Shown here: positions 1 to 7,037 of the stretch, piece after piece
Numbering within the stretch: position 1 is the first letter of the stretch
Layout: the number at the start of each line of letters is the position of its first letter
Assembly (NCBI GenBank): GCA_016792585.1
Contig: JAEULB010000175.1
Span: forward strand, 1-37,555
Reading direction: 5' to 3'
Source of the DNA: Rhodospirillaceae bacterium
Lineage (GTDB): Bacteria; Pseudomonadota; Alphaproteobacteria; SHVZ01
DNA length: 37,555 bases
The notes under the pieces: generated by a model
The model's database searches: none
Told to the model about the DNA's origin: nothing
The model's input: only the letters and a program-made list of their open reading frames with translations
Made by a program: the position numbers and the translations under genes

Positions 1-1
1 G

Positions 2-202
2 ATCGCGTCCGGCAGCCGCGAGCAGGCGCGCAGCATCGCCGAGATCAACAAGGCGCTGAACGAGCTCGACGTCGCGACCCAGCAGAACGCGGCCCTGGTC
101 GAGGAAAGCTCGGCCGCCGCCGCATCCCTCGCCGACCAGGCAGGACAGCTCGTCCAGGTCGCCTCCGGATTCAGGAACGGCGAGGCGCAGGCGGCGGCTT
201 AG
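2..202 (+). CDS. Methyl-accepting chemotaxis protein, C-terminal end (partial)
   Basis: The window opens inside this gene; only the last 66 codons are present. The frame reads through the distal part of an MCP signalling helix (EINKALNELDVATQQNAA, then LVEESSAAAASLADQAGQL), which in MCPs lies on the C-terminal arm of the cytoplasmic hairpin and carries methylation-type E/Q pairs. The same block recurs in the complete MCP at 7038-9155. This protein ends in a short alanine-rich tail without the aromatic CheR-tethering pentapeptide found in many receptors. Its TAG stop overlaps the stop codon of the convergent gene on the other strand. The sensory and membrane regions lie outside the window, so its ligand cannot be judged. 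Confidence 0.93.
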   Translation: MASGSREQARSIAEINKALNELDVATQQNAALVEESSAAAASLADQAGQLVQVASGFRNGEAQAAA

Positions 203-1554
203 GCCTTCGCCGTCTTCATCTGCTTGTCGAGCTCAGCCAGGATCCTGGCGCGCGCCGCCGGATCGGCGATGCCGGCGATCTGCTTCTTGAGTTCGACCGA
301 CACCACGGCCTCCAGCGCCGGTGCGATCCGCGTGCTCGACAGCGCCACCACGAAGTTCGCATTTGCGAGCGACGAGGCACCGGCCTCGACGATCCAGCCG
401 ACGCCGGCCCGAAGTCCGTTCGGCCCGCCCATCTCCAGCACCGCGGCGGTGCGATGCACCAGCGCCTCGGCCATGGCGGCGCCGCCGAACACGCCGCTCT
501 CGCGCAGCACGTGCTTGATGAAATCGCGGAAGCGGTTCTGCTCGACGATCTGGTTGTTGCGGACCAGCGGATTAGGCCCGCGCAGCTCGGATCGGACGCG
601 CTCCATCAGGATGTCCTGGCTCGCCGGCAGACGCCCGGTCGCCATCAGCTTGCAGAGCGCCTCTTCGGCCTGGACGACGTCGGGCGCCTGTCCCTTGCCC
701 GGCCCCTTGAACTTGCCTTCCGCCATGTCGAGCAGCTTGAACAGCGCGTCGATCAAGGTCGGCTGCTGACCCAGGAGGTCGGCGATCAGCGTGGCGCTGC
801 CGAGAGAGTCGGAGATGAAGTCGTCGAGGAGGCCGATGCTGGCGGTCTCCTTGGTGGCGTTGTTCCACTCCAGCGCCTGCATCAGCTTGCCGTACCAGGA
901 GCGGGTCTGGCTGAGCTCGCGGGCGATCATGCAGCGGAGCAGGAAGATCAGCTCCTCCGGCTTAGCGGTCTTGGCGACCGCCCGGATCGCCTCGTCGAAG
1001 CCGAGTTCGCGGATCGAGGGCAGCTTCAGCTTGTCGGCCTCGTTGGCGCGCTTGGTGATAGCCTCGGAGAGTTTCCACAGCGCGTCGGTGCGCTTCTTGG
1101 CGTCCTCGCCCTCAGGCCCTTTCTGGGCGCGGGCGGCGCGGTCGATCGCGGTCTGGACCATCGACTCGAAGTCGTTGAGCCGCTTCATCTCGCGGCCGAT
1201 ATGCATGATCTCGGTCGGGGTCAGCGGCGACTTGTCGAGATACTGGCGAAACAGGCGGTTGAGGGTCTTGCGGGCGGCCGGCCCATAAAGGTCCTCCGGC
1301 CGGGCGCAGAGCGGCGCCTCCTCGATCTGCGGCACCGTCAGGGGCGCCGTGACCTGGGGTTTTTCCTGCTCCCACAGCGGCTCGTCCGGCTTGCTGTCGA
1401 GGACGACGCGGACTGCCTCGATATCCTTGAGCTTCGCCAGCAGCGCCTTCGCCATGGTTTCGGCGCTGGCCTGGTCGCTGGCGGTCTGCTCGATGGTCCA
1501 GCGGCCCTTGCGGCGGGCCTGGATATCGTAGGTTTTGCTGCGGAACGAAAACAT
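199..1554 (-). CDS. Uncharacterised protein, shorter paralogue of the 11693-13384 product
   Basis: A 451-residue soluble protein of no family I can name. It starts at ATG 1554 with an AGAGGG ribosome-binding site about 7 bases upstream. Residues 1-55 form a compact mixed block (MFSFRSKTYDIQARRKGRWT). After a linker, the rest looks almost entirely helical, with conserved blocks such as NRLFRQYLDKSPLTPTEIMH and ELSQTRSWYGKLMQALEW. It aligns without gaps to the protein at 11693-13384 over about the first 320 residues, with clearly more than half of positions identical. It lacks an internal stretch of roughly 110 residues near the C-terminus; its last 30 residues match the other protein's last 30. 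No signal peptide, membrane segment or nucleotide-binding motif is visible. It is divergent from the che operon and convergent with an MCP, so a role in chemosensing is possible but only inferred from position. Confidence 0.88.
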   Translation of the reverse strand: MFSFRSKTYDIQARRKGRWTIEQTASDQASAETMAKALLAKLKDIEAVRVVLDSKPDEPLWEQEKPQVTAPLTVPQIEEAPLCARPEDLYGPAARKTLNRLFRQYLDKSPLTPTEIMHIGREMKRLNDFESMVQTAIDRAARAQKGPEGEDAKKRTDALWKLSEAITKRANEADKLKLPSIRELGFDEAIRAVAKTAKPEELIFLLRCMIARELSQTRSWYGKLMQALEWNNATKETASIGLLDDFISDSLGSATLIADLLGQQPTLIDALFKLLDMAEGKFKGPGKGQAPDVVQAEEALCKLMATGRLPASQDILMERVRSELRGPNPLVRNNQIVEQNRFRDFIKHVLRESGVFGGAAMAEALVHRTAAVLEMGGPNGLRAGVGWIVEAGASSLANANFVVALSSTRIAPALEAVVSVELKKQIAGIADPAARARILAELDKQMKTAKA

Positions 1555-1608
1555 TGATGCCCTCTGGCACGATACCCCGAAGCGAAGTGGGCAGCATCCA
1601 TAGACCCG

Positions 1609-1636
1609 ATTGCAATAGTCTTCTGAAAATTCTCAA
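1609..1636 (-). promoter_or_regulatory. Possible sigma-70-type promoter for the 199-1554 gene
   Basis: On the minus strand there is TTGAGA (1636-1631), a 16-base spacer and TGCAAT (1614-1609). It sits in a short AT-richer stretch within the divergent gap upstream of ATG 1554. The -35 match is good and the -10 match is moderate (4 of 6). This is pattern matching only. Confidence 0.3.
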
Positions 1637-1750
1637 GGTTAACGTCGAAAATCCGCGCCACCGCGATTGCCTGATCACGAGGCGATGGCTACTGTGCTGA
1701 CCGAATTCGGGATTCTGTGGGGGATCCTGACCAGAAGGGTCTTGTTGGGG

Positions 1751-2065
1751 GTGCGCGTGGGAGATCCGACGCCCATCGGTCGGTTCGAGCTGCCGTCGAC
1801 GGCGGACCTCGCCACCATGCGCGACATCAAGGCGGCGCTCGCCGAACGCCTCGAGGCCGGACAATCGATCCATCTCGATGCCAGCCAGGTCGAGGAGCCG
1901 TCGACCGCGCTGATCCAGCTGATCGAGTCGGCGGCGATCTCCTACGGCGCCCGCGACCTGCAGGTCGGCCTTGTCTCGCCGTCCGACGCGCTCTGCCAGG
2001 CCTATGAGGATCTCGGCCTGTTCGGCGCGCTGATGACCCGCACCGCGGCCGTCGCCGAGCCATGA
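1751..2065 (+). CDS. STAS-domain protein heading the che operon (CheS-like)
   Basis: A single STAS domain of about 100 residues: a first strand around IGRFELPSTADL, the loop-helix region SIHLDASQVEEPSTALIQLI that includes the serine position phosphorylated in some anti-sigma antagonists, and the closing helix CQAYEDLGLFGAL. The frame is open from TTG 1667, but the STAS fold begins near codon 31 of that frame. The likely start is therefore one of TTG 1745, GTG 1751 or GTG 1757, with AGAAGGG at 1733-1739 as ribosome-binding site; GTG 1751 is a guess. It overlaps cheA by 4 bases (ATGA), so the two are translationally coupled. In Sinorhizobium meliloti the STAS protein CheS, encoded upstream of cheA, binds CheA and speeds loss of phosphate from the sink CheY1. 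A similar role here is inference. Confidence 0.82.
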   Translation: MRVGDPTPIGRFELPSTADLATMRDIKAALAERLEAGQSIHLDASQVEEPSTALIQLIESAAISYGARDLQVGLVSPSDALCQAYEDLGLFGALMTRTAAVAEP

Positions 2066-4161
2066 CCGAAGAAGAAGACCTCAAGCGCATCTTCTTCCTC
2101 GAATGCGAGGAGCTGCTCGGCAGCGCCGAGAGCAGCGTCGAGTCCCTGCGCAACGAGGCGTCGCCCGAGGCGATCAACGCGCTGTTCCGCTCGGTCCATT
2201 CGGTCAAGGGCGGCGCCGGCGCCTTCGGCATGGACCGGCTCGCCAAGTTCGCGCACGCCTTCGAGTCCTTCATGGACCTGCTTAGGAAGGGCAAGGCGGA
2301 GCTCGACCAGGCAGCGCTCGACCTGCTGTTCGACGGCGTCGACGTGCTGCACATGCTGGTCGACGAATCCCAGCACGGGAAGCCGGCGCCGGCCGCGCGG
2401 GTCGATGCAGCGCTCGCCAGCCTCCGCCAGCGGGCCGGTCTCGAGGAAGAGCCGGAAGAAGCCGAGCCCTTCGAGCCCGAGATCCCGGCCGAGGCGGCAC
2501 CCTCCAACGCGATCGCCGCCCCTCTCCGCCAGTACCAGATCCGCTTCGCGCCGGGGCCGCGCCTTCTTGCGGCCGGCGTCGATCCGCTCCTGATCCTGCG
2601 CACAATCAAGCAGCTGGGCACCGCGTCGGTCGAGGCGGAGGTCTCGAAGATCCCGGCCCTGGCCGAGCTCGATCCCTCGGTCTGTCACATCTCCTGGACG
2701 ATCGCTCTCGACAGCTCGGCGCCGAAGCGCGACCTCGACGAGATCGCCGAGATGATCGACGACCTCGCCACGTTCGAGATCGACGCCGGGCCGGAACCGG
2801 ACATGGCCCACGAGGTTTCGCCGGCGGCGGCGCCCGAACCCAAGGCACTCGCCCTTCCGTCGCCCGCGGCGCCGAGCGCGCCGGCGGCCAAGAAGACCGA
2901 GCCGGCCGCGCCCGCGGCCAAGGAGCCGGCAGCCGATCCCGCGAAGGCGCGCACCCAGGCGACGCCGACGGTCCGCGTCGACGTGCCGAAGCTCGAGCGC
3001 CTCGGCAACATGGTGGGCGAGCTGATCATCACCCAGGCGTTCCTCGCCCGGCAGGCCGCCGGCCTCGATACCGACCAGTACCGGAGCCTGTTCCGGGCGC
3101 TGGACGAGATGTCGCAGCACATCCGCGACATCGCCGACGCCGCGACGTCGATCCGCGCCCAGCCGCTCAAGGTGGTGTTCCAGCGCTTCGGCGCGCTGGT
3201 CCGCGATCTCGAGAAGGCGACCTCGAAGCGGATCCGCCTCGAGGTCCAGGGCGAGTCCGTCGAGATCGACAAGACGGTGGTCGAGCGCCTGAGCGAGCCC
3301 TTGACCCACCTGATCCGCAACTCGATCGACCACGGCATCGAATCCACCGAGAAGCGCCTCGCCGCCGGCAAGGATCCGGTCGGCCGGCTCAGGCTCAGCG
3401 CCGAGCAGCGCGGCAGCCACGTCGTGATCGAGCTCTCCGACGACGGCGGCGGCATCAACCGCGAGCGCGTGCTGCAGAAGGCGATCGAGCGCGGCCTGGT
3501 CGCGCCGGATGCCCAGCTCTCGGACGAGGAGACCGACCACCTGATCTTCCTGCCAGGATTCTCGACCGCCGAGGCGGTCACCTCGATCTCGGGCCGCGGC
3601 GTCGGCATGGACGCGGTGCGCGCGACGATCGCCGAGATGGGCGGCCAGGTGACCCTGACCTCGCATCCGGGCCGGGGCTCGACCTTCTCGCTGCACCTGC
3701 CGCTGTCGCTGGCGATCCTGGACGCGATGGTGACGCTGGTCGCCCGCCACAACTACCTGATCCCGATCAGCGCCATCGTCGAGAGCCTGCGGCCGATGCC
3801 GGCGTCGATCGTGCGCATGGACAAGCAGAACCCGATGCTGTCCTGGCGCGGATCGATGCTGCGCATCGTGAACCTCGCCAAGGAGTTCTCGATTCCCGGT
3901 GCGGTCGAGGATCCGACCCAGGCGATCCTGGTCGTCGTCCGCCCGGCCGGCGGCGACCTGTTCGCGCTCCAGGTCGACGACCTGATCGGCCAGGAGCCGG
4001 TCGTCGTGAAGAGCCTCGAGAAGAACTATCGGAAGGTCGTGGGCCTCTCCGGGGCGACGATCCTCGGTGACGGCCGGCCGGCCTTGATTCTCGACCTCCC
4101 GTCCCTGGGCAGCGCCCAGCTCGGACGCCGGAAGATCGAAGCCCCCGTCGGGGCGGACTAG
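2062..4161 (+). CDS. cheA: Chemotaxis histidine kinase CheA
   Basis: A 699-residue CheA with all expected parts. The P1/HPt domain (about 1-105) carries the phospho-accepting His46 in FRSVHSVKGGAG. Residues 155-240 form a P2-like response-regulator-binding domain of the alphaproteobacterial kind. An Ala/Pro linker (240-300) leads to the P3 dimerisation helices (about 302-370). The P4 ATPase has an N box (HLIRNSIDHG, 416-425), a G1 box (DDGGG, 460-464) and a G2 box (GRGVGMDAV, 511-519). The P5 CheW-like domain spans about 555-685. It phosphorylates CheY and CheB in response to receptor state at the membrane-associated array. The start overlaps the STAS stop, and cheW follows after 11 bases. 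All catalytic motifs look intact. Confidence 0.97.
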   Translation: MTEEEDLKRIFFLECEELLGSAESSVESLRNEASPEAINALFRSVHSVKGGAGAFGMDRLAKFAHAFESFMDLLRKGKAELDQAALDLLFDGVDVLHMLVDESQHGKPAPAARVDAALASLRQRAGLEEEPEEAEPFEPEIPAEAAPSNAIAAPLRQYQIRFAPGPRLLAAGVDPLLILRTIKQLGTASVEAEVSKIPALAELDPSVCHISWTIALDSSAPKRDLDEIAEMIDDLATFEIDAGPEPDMAHEVSPAAAPEPKALALPSPAAPSAPAAKKTEPAAPAAKEPAADPAKARTQATPTVRVDVPKLERLGNMVGELIITQAFLARQAAGLDTDQYRSLFRALDEMSQHIRDIADAATSIRAQPLKVVFQRFGALVRDLEKATSKRIRLEVQGESVEIDKTVVERLSEPLTHLIRNSIDHGIESTEKRLAAGKDPVGRLRLSAEQRGSHVVIELSDDGGGINRERVLQKAIERGLVAPDAQLSDEETDHLIFLPGFSTAEAVTSISGRGVGMDAVRATIAEMGGQVTLTSHPGRGSTFSLHLPLSLAILDAMVTLVARHNYLIPISAIVESLRPMPASIVRMDKQNPMLSWRGSMLRIVNLAKEFSIPGAVEDPTQAILVVVRPAGGDLFALQVDDLIGQEPVVVKSLEKNYRKVVGLSGATILGDGRPALILDLPSLGSAQLGRRKIEAPVGAD

Positions 4162-4172
4162 AGGAGACGGGC

Positions 4173-4688
4173 ATGGACGCGCAGCGCGAAAGCAAGCCCG
4201 GCGATACGTCGGAAGCGCAGTTCGTCAGCTTCGAGATCGGCGACAGCAAATTCCTGATCCCGATCGAGCGCGTCGTCGAGTTCCGCATCTGGTCGGAGCC
4301 GACGGCGGTGCCGCGGACGCCGGAATACGTGCGCGGGATCGTCAACATCCGCGGCGAGATCGTGCCGATCTACGACGTCGCCGCCAGGCTCGGTCGCGGC
4401 GCCACCGAGGCGACCGCGCGCCACGTCGTCGTCATCGTGCGCAGTGAGGACTCGCGCTCGATCGGCCTCCTGGTCGACTCGGTGACCGACATCGTCAATG
4501 CCAAGGGCGGCAACATGGCGTCGATGCCGAAGATCGACGGCGGCAATGCGACGCCGTTCATGGCTGGCGTTGTGTTCATCGACGACCGCATCCTCGGCGT
4601 CACGGACGTCGACCGGCTGGTGCAGGAGACCTTCCCGGGCATCGAGCATGCGATGCCGGCAGGATCCCTCGAAGGACCGCGCGGATGA
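4173..4688 (+). CDS. cheW: Chemotaxis coupling protein CheW
   Basis: 171 residues, essentially one CheW/SH3-like domain (about 15-155). It contains the signature RGIVNIRGEIVPIYDV (about 54-69) and IGLLVDSVTDIV, which form the receptor- and CheA-P5-binding surfaces in known CheW proteins. It bridges MCPs and CheA in the signalling array. The start is ATG 4173, with GAGGAG a few bases upstream just after the cheA stop. Its stop overlaps the cheR start (ATGA), which indicates one transcript with coupled translation. A short polar C-terminal tail follows the domain. Nothing looks degenerate. Confidence 0.96.
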   Translation: MDAQRESKPGDTSEAQFVSFEIGDSKFLIPIERVVEFRIWSEPTAVPRTPEYVRGIVNIRGEIVPIYDVAARLGRGATEATARHVVVIVRSEDSRSIGLLVDSVTDIVNAKGGNMASMPKIDGGNATPFMAGVVFIDDRILGVTDVDRLVQETFPGIEHAMPAGSLEGPRG

Positions 4689-5554
4689 CCATGGCCGCCA
4701 GCGACAGCGCGGACGCGATCGGCGAGGTCTACATCGCGGCGAAGGCGAGCGGTCCCGCCTTCGAGCCGGACGACCTCGCCTTCTTCGCCGAGGCGATGCG
4801 CCAGCGCGCCGGCATCATCCTTCCCGACACCAAGGCGGCGCTGGTCTTTCGCCGGCTGGCGCCGCGGGTACGCGAGCTCGGGCTTGCTTCATTCGCGGCA
4901 TATCGCCAGCGCCTGTCGAATCCGGAAGACGCCGAATGGGATCGCGTCGTCGGCCAGCTCACCACCAACCATTCGCGGTTCTTCCGCGAGGTCCATCACT
5001 TCAAGCTCTTGTCCGAGCACCTGTCGGAGCTGATGGCGCCCGGCAACGCGCGCGTGCGCCTGTGGTCGGCCGCCTGTGCGGCCGGCCAGGAACCGTACTC
5101 GATGGCGATCCTGCTCTCGCATCTCCGCGCCAAGCATCCGGTGACCGACGCGCGCATCCTCGCGACCGATATCGACCGCTCGATCCTCGTCCAGGCCGAG
5201 CAGGCTCGCTACACCCCGGAGGACATCGGCCGGCTGCCGCGCTTCGCCCGGCCGTTCGTGCGCCGAGAGGCCGACGGCTTCTCGACCGTCGCCGAGGCAC
5301 CCCGCGAGCTTGTCAGCTTCAAGCACCACAACCTGATCGGCAGCGACTGGCCGATGCGCGGCCCGTTCGACGCGATCTTCTGCCGGAACGTGCTGATCTA
5401 CCTGTCGCGCGCCGACCAGGAGCGGGTGATCGCGCGCCTCGCAGGATTGCTCAAGGTCGGCGGCCTCCTCTGCCTCGGCCATTCCGAGGTCGCCCGCGGT
5501 GCCCGCCTGCCGATCCGACGCATCGACGTGCCGAGCAGCTATGTCCGAATCTGA
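4685..5554 (+). CDS. cheR: Chemoreceptor methyltransferase CheR
   Basis: 289 residues. The N-terminal helical CheR domain (about 25-95) leads into the hallmark LTTNHSRFFREVHHF (92-106). The S-adenosylmethionine-binding Rossmann domain follows, with WSAACAAGQEPYSMA (127-141), the acidic LATDIDRSIL and FDAIFCRNVLIYL (228-240). It methylates glutamates in MCP cytoplasmic helices for adaptation, opposing CheB. There are no TPR repeats or other additions. The ATG overlaps the cheW stop by 4 bases, and the 3' end overlaps the probable cheB start by 14 bases. Confidence 0.96.
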   Translation: MTMAASDSADAIGEVYIAAKASGPAFEPDDLAFFAEAMRQRAGIILPDTKAALVFRRLAPRVRELGLASFAAYRQRLSNPEDAEWDRVVGQLTTNHSRFFREVHHFKLLSEHLSELMAPGNARVRLWSAACAAGQEPYSMAILLSHLRAKHPVTDARILATDIDRSILVQAEQARYTPEDIGRLPRFARPFVRREADGFSTVAEAPRELVSFKHHNLIGSDWPMRGPFDAIFCRNVLIYLSRADQERVIARLAGLLKVGGLLCLGHSEVARGARLPIRRIDVPSSYVRI

Positions 5555-6608
5555 ACGTCCGGTCCGGGTTCTGATCGTCGACGACTCGGCGCTGGTGCGC
5601 GAGCTGCTCACCGGCATTCTTTCGTCCGATCCGGCGATCGAGGTCGCCGGCGTCGCACCCGACCCGCTGATCGCGCGCGAGAAGATCAAGGCGCTGTCGC
5701 CCGACGTCATCACCCTCGACGTCGAGATGCCGCACATGAACGGCATCGAGTTCCTCGAGCGCCTGATGCGGCTTCGGCCGATGCCGGTGGTGATGATCTC
5801 GACGCTGACGACCGAAGGCGCCGACACCACGCTGCGCGCGCTCGAGCTCGGCGCCATCGACTACGTCGCCAAGCCGACGCGCCGCCTGAGCGAATCGATC
5901 GGCAGCCTGGCCGAGGAGATCCGCACCAAGGTGAAGACCGCGGCGCATGCCCGGGTGCGCGGCGGCGCGGCGCGGAAGCCGGCGGCACCGGGACCGAAGG
6001 CCGAGGCTCCCGCCGCCGCCTCGAACCGCTTCACCCATCTCGACGTCATCGGCATCGGTGCCTCGACCGGCGGCGTCGAGGCCATCGGCGAGATCCTGGC
6101 GCAGGTGCCGGCGGATGCGCCGGGCATCGTGATCGTCCAGCACCTGCCCGGATCCTTCACCGGCCGCTTCGCCTCCCGCCTCGACGCGTCGCTTCCGCTC
6201 ACGGTCGCCGAGGCCCGCGACGGCGCGCCGATCCTGCCCGGCACCGTTCATATCGGGCGCGGCGGACAGGACTTCGAGGTCCGCACCGATGCTGCCGGAC
6301 GCCCGATCTGCCGGCTGGCCGAAGGCACGCCGGGCGCGCTCCACGTGCCGTCGATCGACCGCCTCTTCACCTCGCTGGCGCGCTTCGGCAAGCGCACCGC
6401 CGGCGTGCTGCTGACCGGCATGGGCCGCGACGGCGCGATCGGCCTCAAGGCGATGCGCGACGCCGGCGCGCTGACCATCGGCCAGGACGCCGGAACCTCG
6501 GTCGTGTTCGGCATGCCGAGAGCCGCCGCCGAGGCCGGCGCCGTTTCCATCCAGCTTCCGCTCACCCGCATCGCCCAGGCGATGCTCGACCAAAGTTCAT
6601 CCGAGTGA
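5541..6608 (+). CDS. cheB: Chemotaxis response regulator methylesterase CheB
   Basis: 355 residues. The N-terminal receiver domain has the acidic pocket D14/D15, phospho-accepting D60 (TLDVEMPHMNG) and K111 (VAKPT). An Ala/Pro linker (about 140-165) joins it to the methylesterase domain, whose catalytic triad is visible as S175 (GIGASTGGVEA), H201 (VQHLPGSFT) and D297 (MGRDGA). It removes methyl groups from, and deamidates, receptors when phosphorylated by CheA. The frame is open from 5499, but the receiver begins directly after ATG 5541, so I take that start. It then overlaps cheR by 14 bases. All active-site residues are present. Confidence 0.95.
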   Translation: MSESERPVRVLIVDDSALVRELLTGILSSDPAIEVAGVAPDPLIAREKIKALSPDVITLDVEMPHMNGIEFLERLMRLRPMPVVMISTLTTEGADTTLRALELGAIDYVAKPTRRLSESIGSLAEEIRTKVKTAAHARVRGGAARKPAAPGPKAEAPAAASNRFTHLDVIGIGASTGGVEAIGEILAQVPADAPGIVIVQHLPGSFTGRFASRLDASLPLTVAEARDGAPILPGTVHIGRGGQDFEVRTDAAGRPICRLAEGTPGALHVPSIDRLFTSLARFGKRTAGVLLTGMGRDGAIGLKAMRDAGALTIGQDAGTSVVFGMPRAAAEAGAVSIQLPLTRIAQAMLDQSSSE

Positions 6609-6619
6609 GGACATGGAAA

Positions 6620-7009
6620 ATGCCCGCAGCCAAATCCCTTCGCGTTCTCGTCGTCGACGATCAGGAAAGCGTCCGCGGCATCATGCGCGGCTACGTCAAG
6701 CGGCTCGGCGTCGACAACGTCGACGTCGCCGAGAGCGGCTCGGCCGCCCTCAAGCAGCTGGGTAAGCAGCCCTATCACCTGGTCATCTCCGACATCAACA
6801 TGGAGAACGGCTCCGGCCTCGACCTCCTGAAGGCGATGCGCTCGCATCCGGTGCTCAAGCGCACGCCGGTGCTGATGGTGACCGGCAGCTCCGACAACGA
6901 GACCGTCTCGTCGGTCGTCCAGGCCGGCGTCAACGGCTACGTCGTGAAGCCGGTCTCCTTCGACGGGCTCAAGCAGCGCGTCGAGAAGATCCTGGGTCCG
7001 CTCACCTGA
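6620..7009 (+). CDS. cheY: CheY-type single-domain response regulator
   Basis: 129 residues from ATG 6620, which has AGGAC about 8 bases upstream; a GTG at 6605 is also in frame but overlaps the cheB stop and has no better signal. It is one receiver domain: acidic pocket D13/D14, phosphorylation site D58 (ISDINMENGSG), T88 (MVTGSS) and K110 (VVKPVS). As part of the che operon it should take phosphate from CheA and act either on the flagellar motor or as a phosphate sink. No CheZ, CheX or CheD is present in the window to dephosphorylate it, so STAS-assisted or sink-based termination is plausible. The assignment to the CheY family is firm; motor-binding versus sink is not decidable. Confidence 0.92.
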   Translation: MPAAKSLRVLVVDDQESVRGIMRGYVKRLGVDNVDVAESGSAALKQLGKQPYHLVISDINMENGSGLDLLKAMRSHPVLKRTPVLMVTGSSDNETVSSVVQAGVNGYVVKPVSFDGLKQRVEKILGPLT

Positions 7010-7037
7010 CCATCCGCATCCGCCGAGGTAGCTCAGA

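Noticed and set aside
199..1554. Frameshift as the reason the 451-residue paralogue is shorter
   Set aside because: The reading frame continues smoothly into a tail that matches the paralogue's C-terminus, so an in-frame internal loss (or gain in the other copy) explains it better.
2002..3750. Long open frame antisense to cheA
   Set aside because: The product is Arg/Gly/Leu-rich low-complexity sequence typical of the reverse strand of GC-rich genes; the plus strand encodes a complete CheA.
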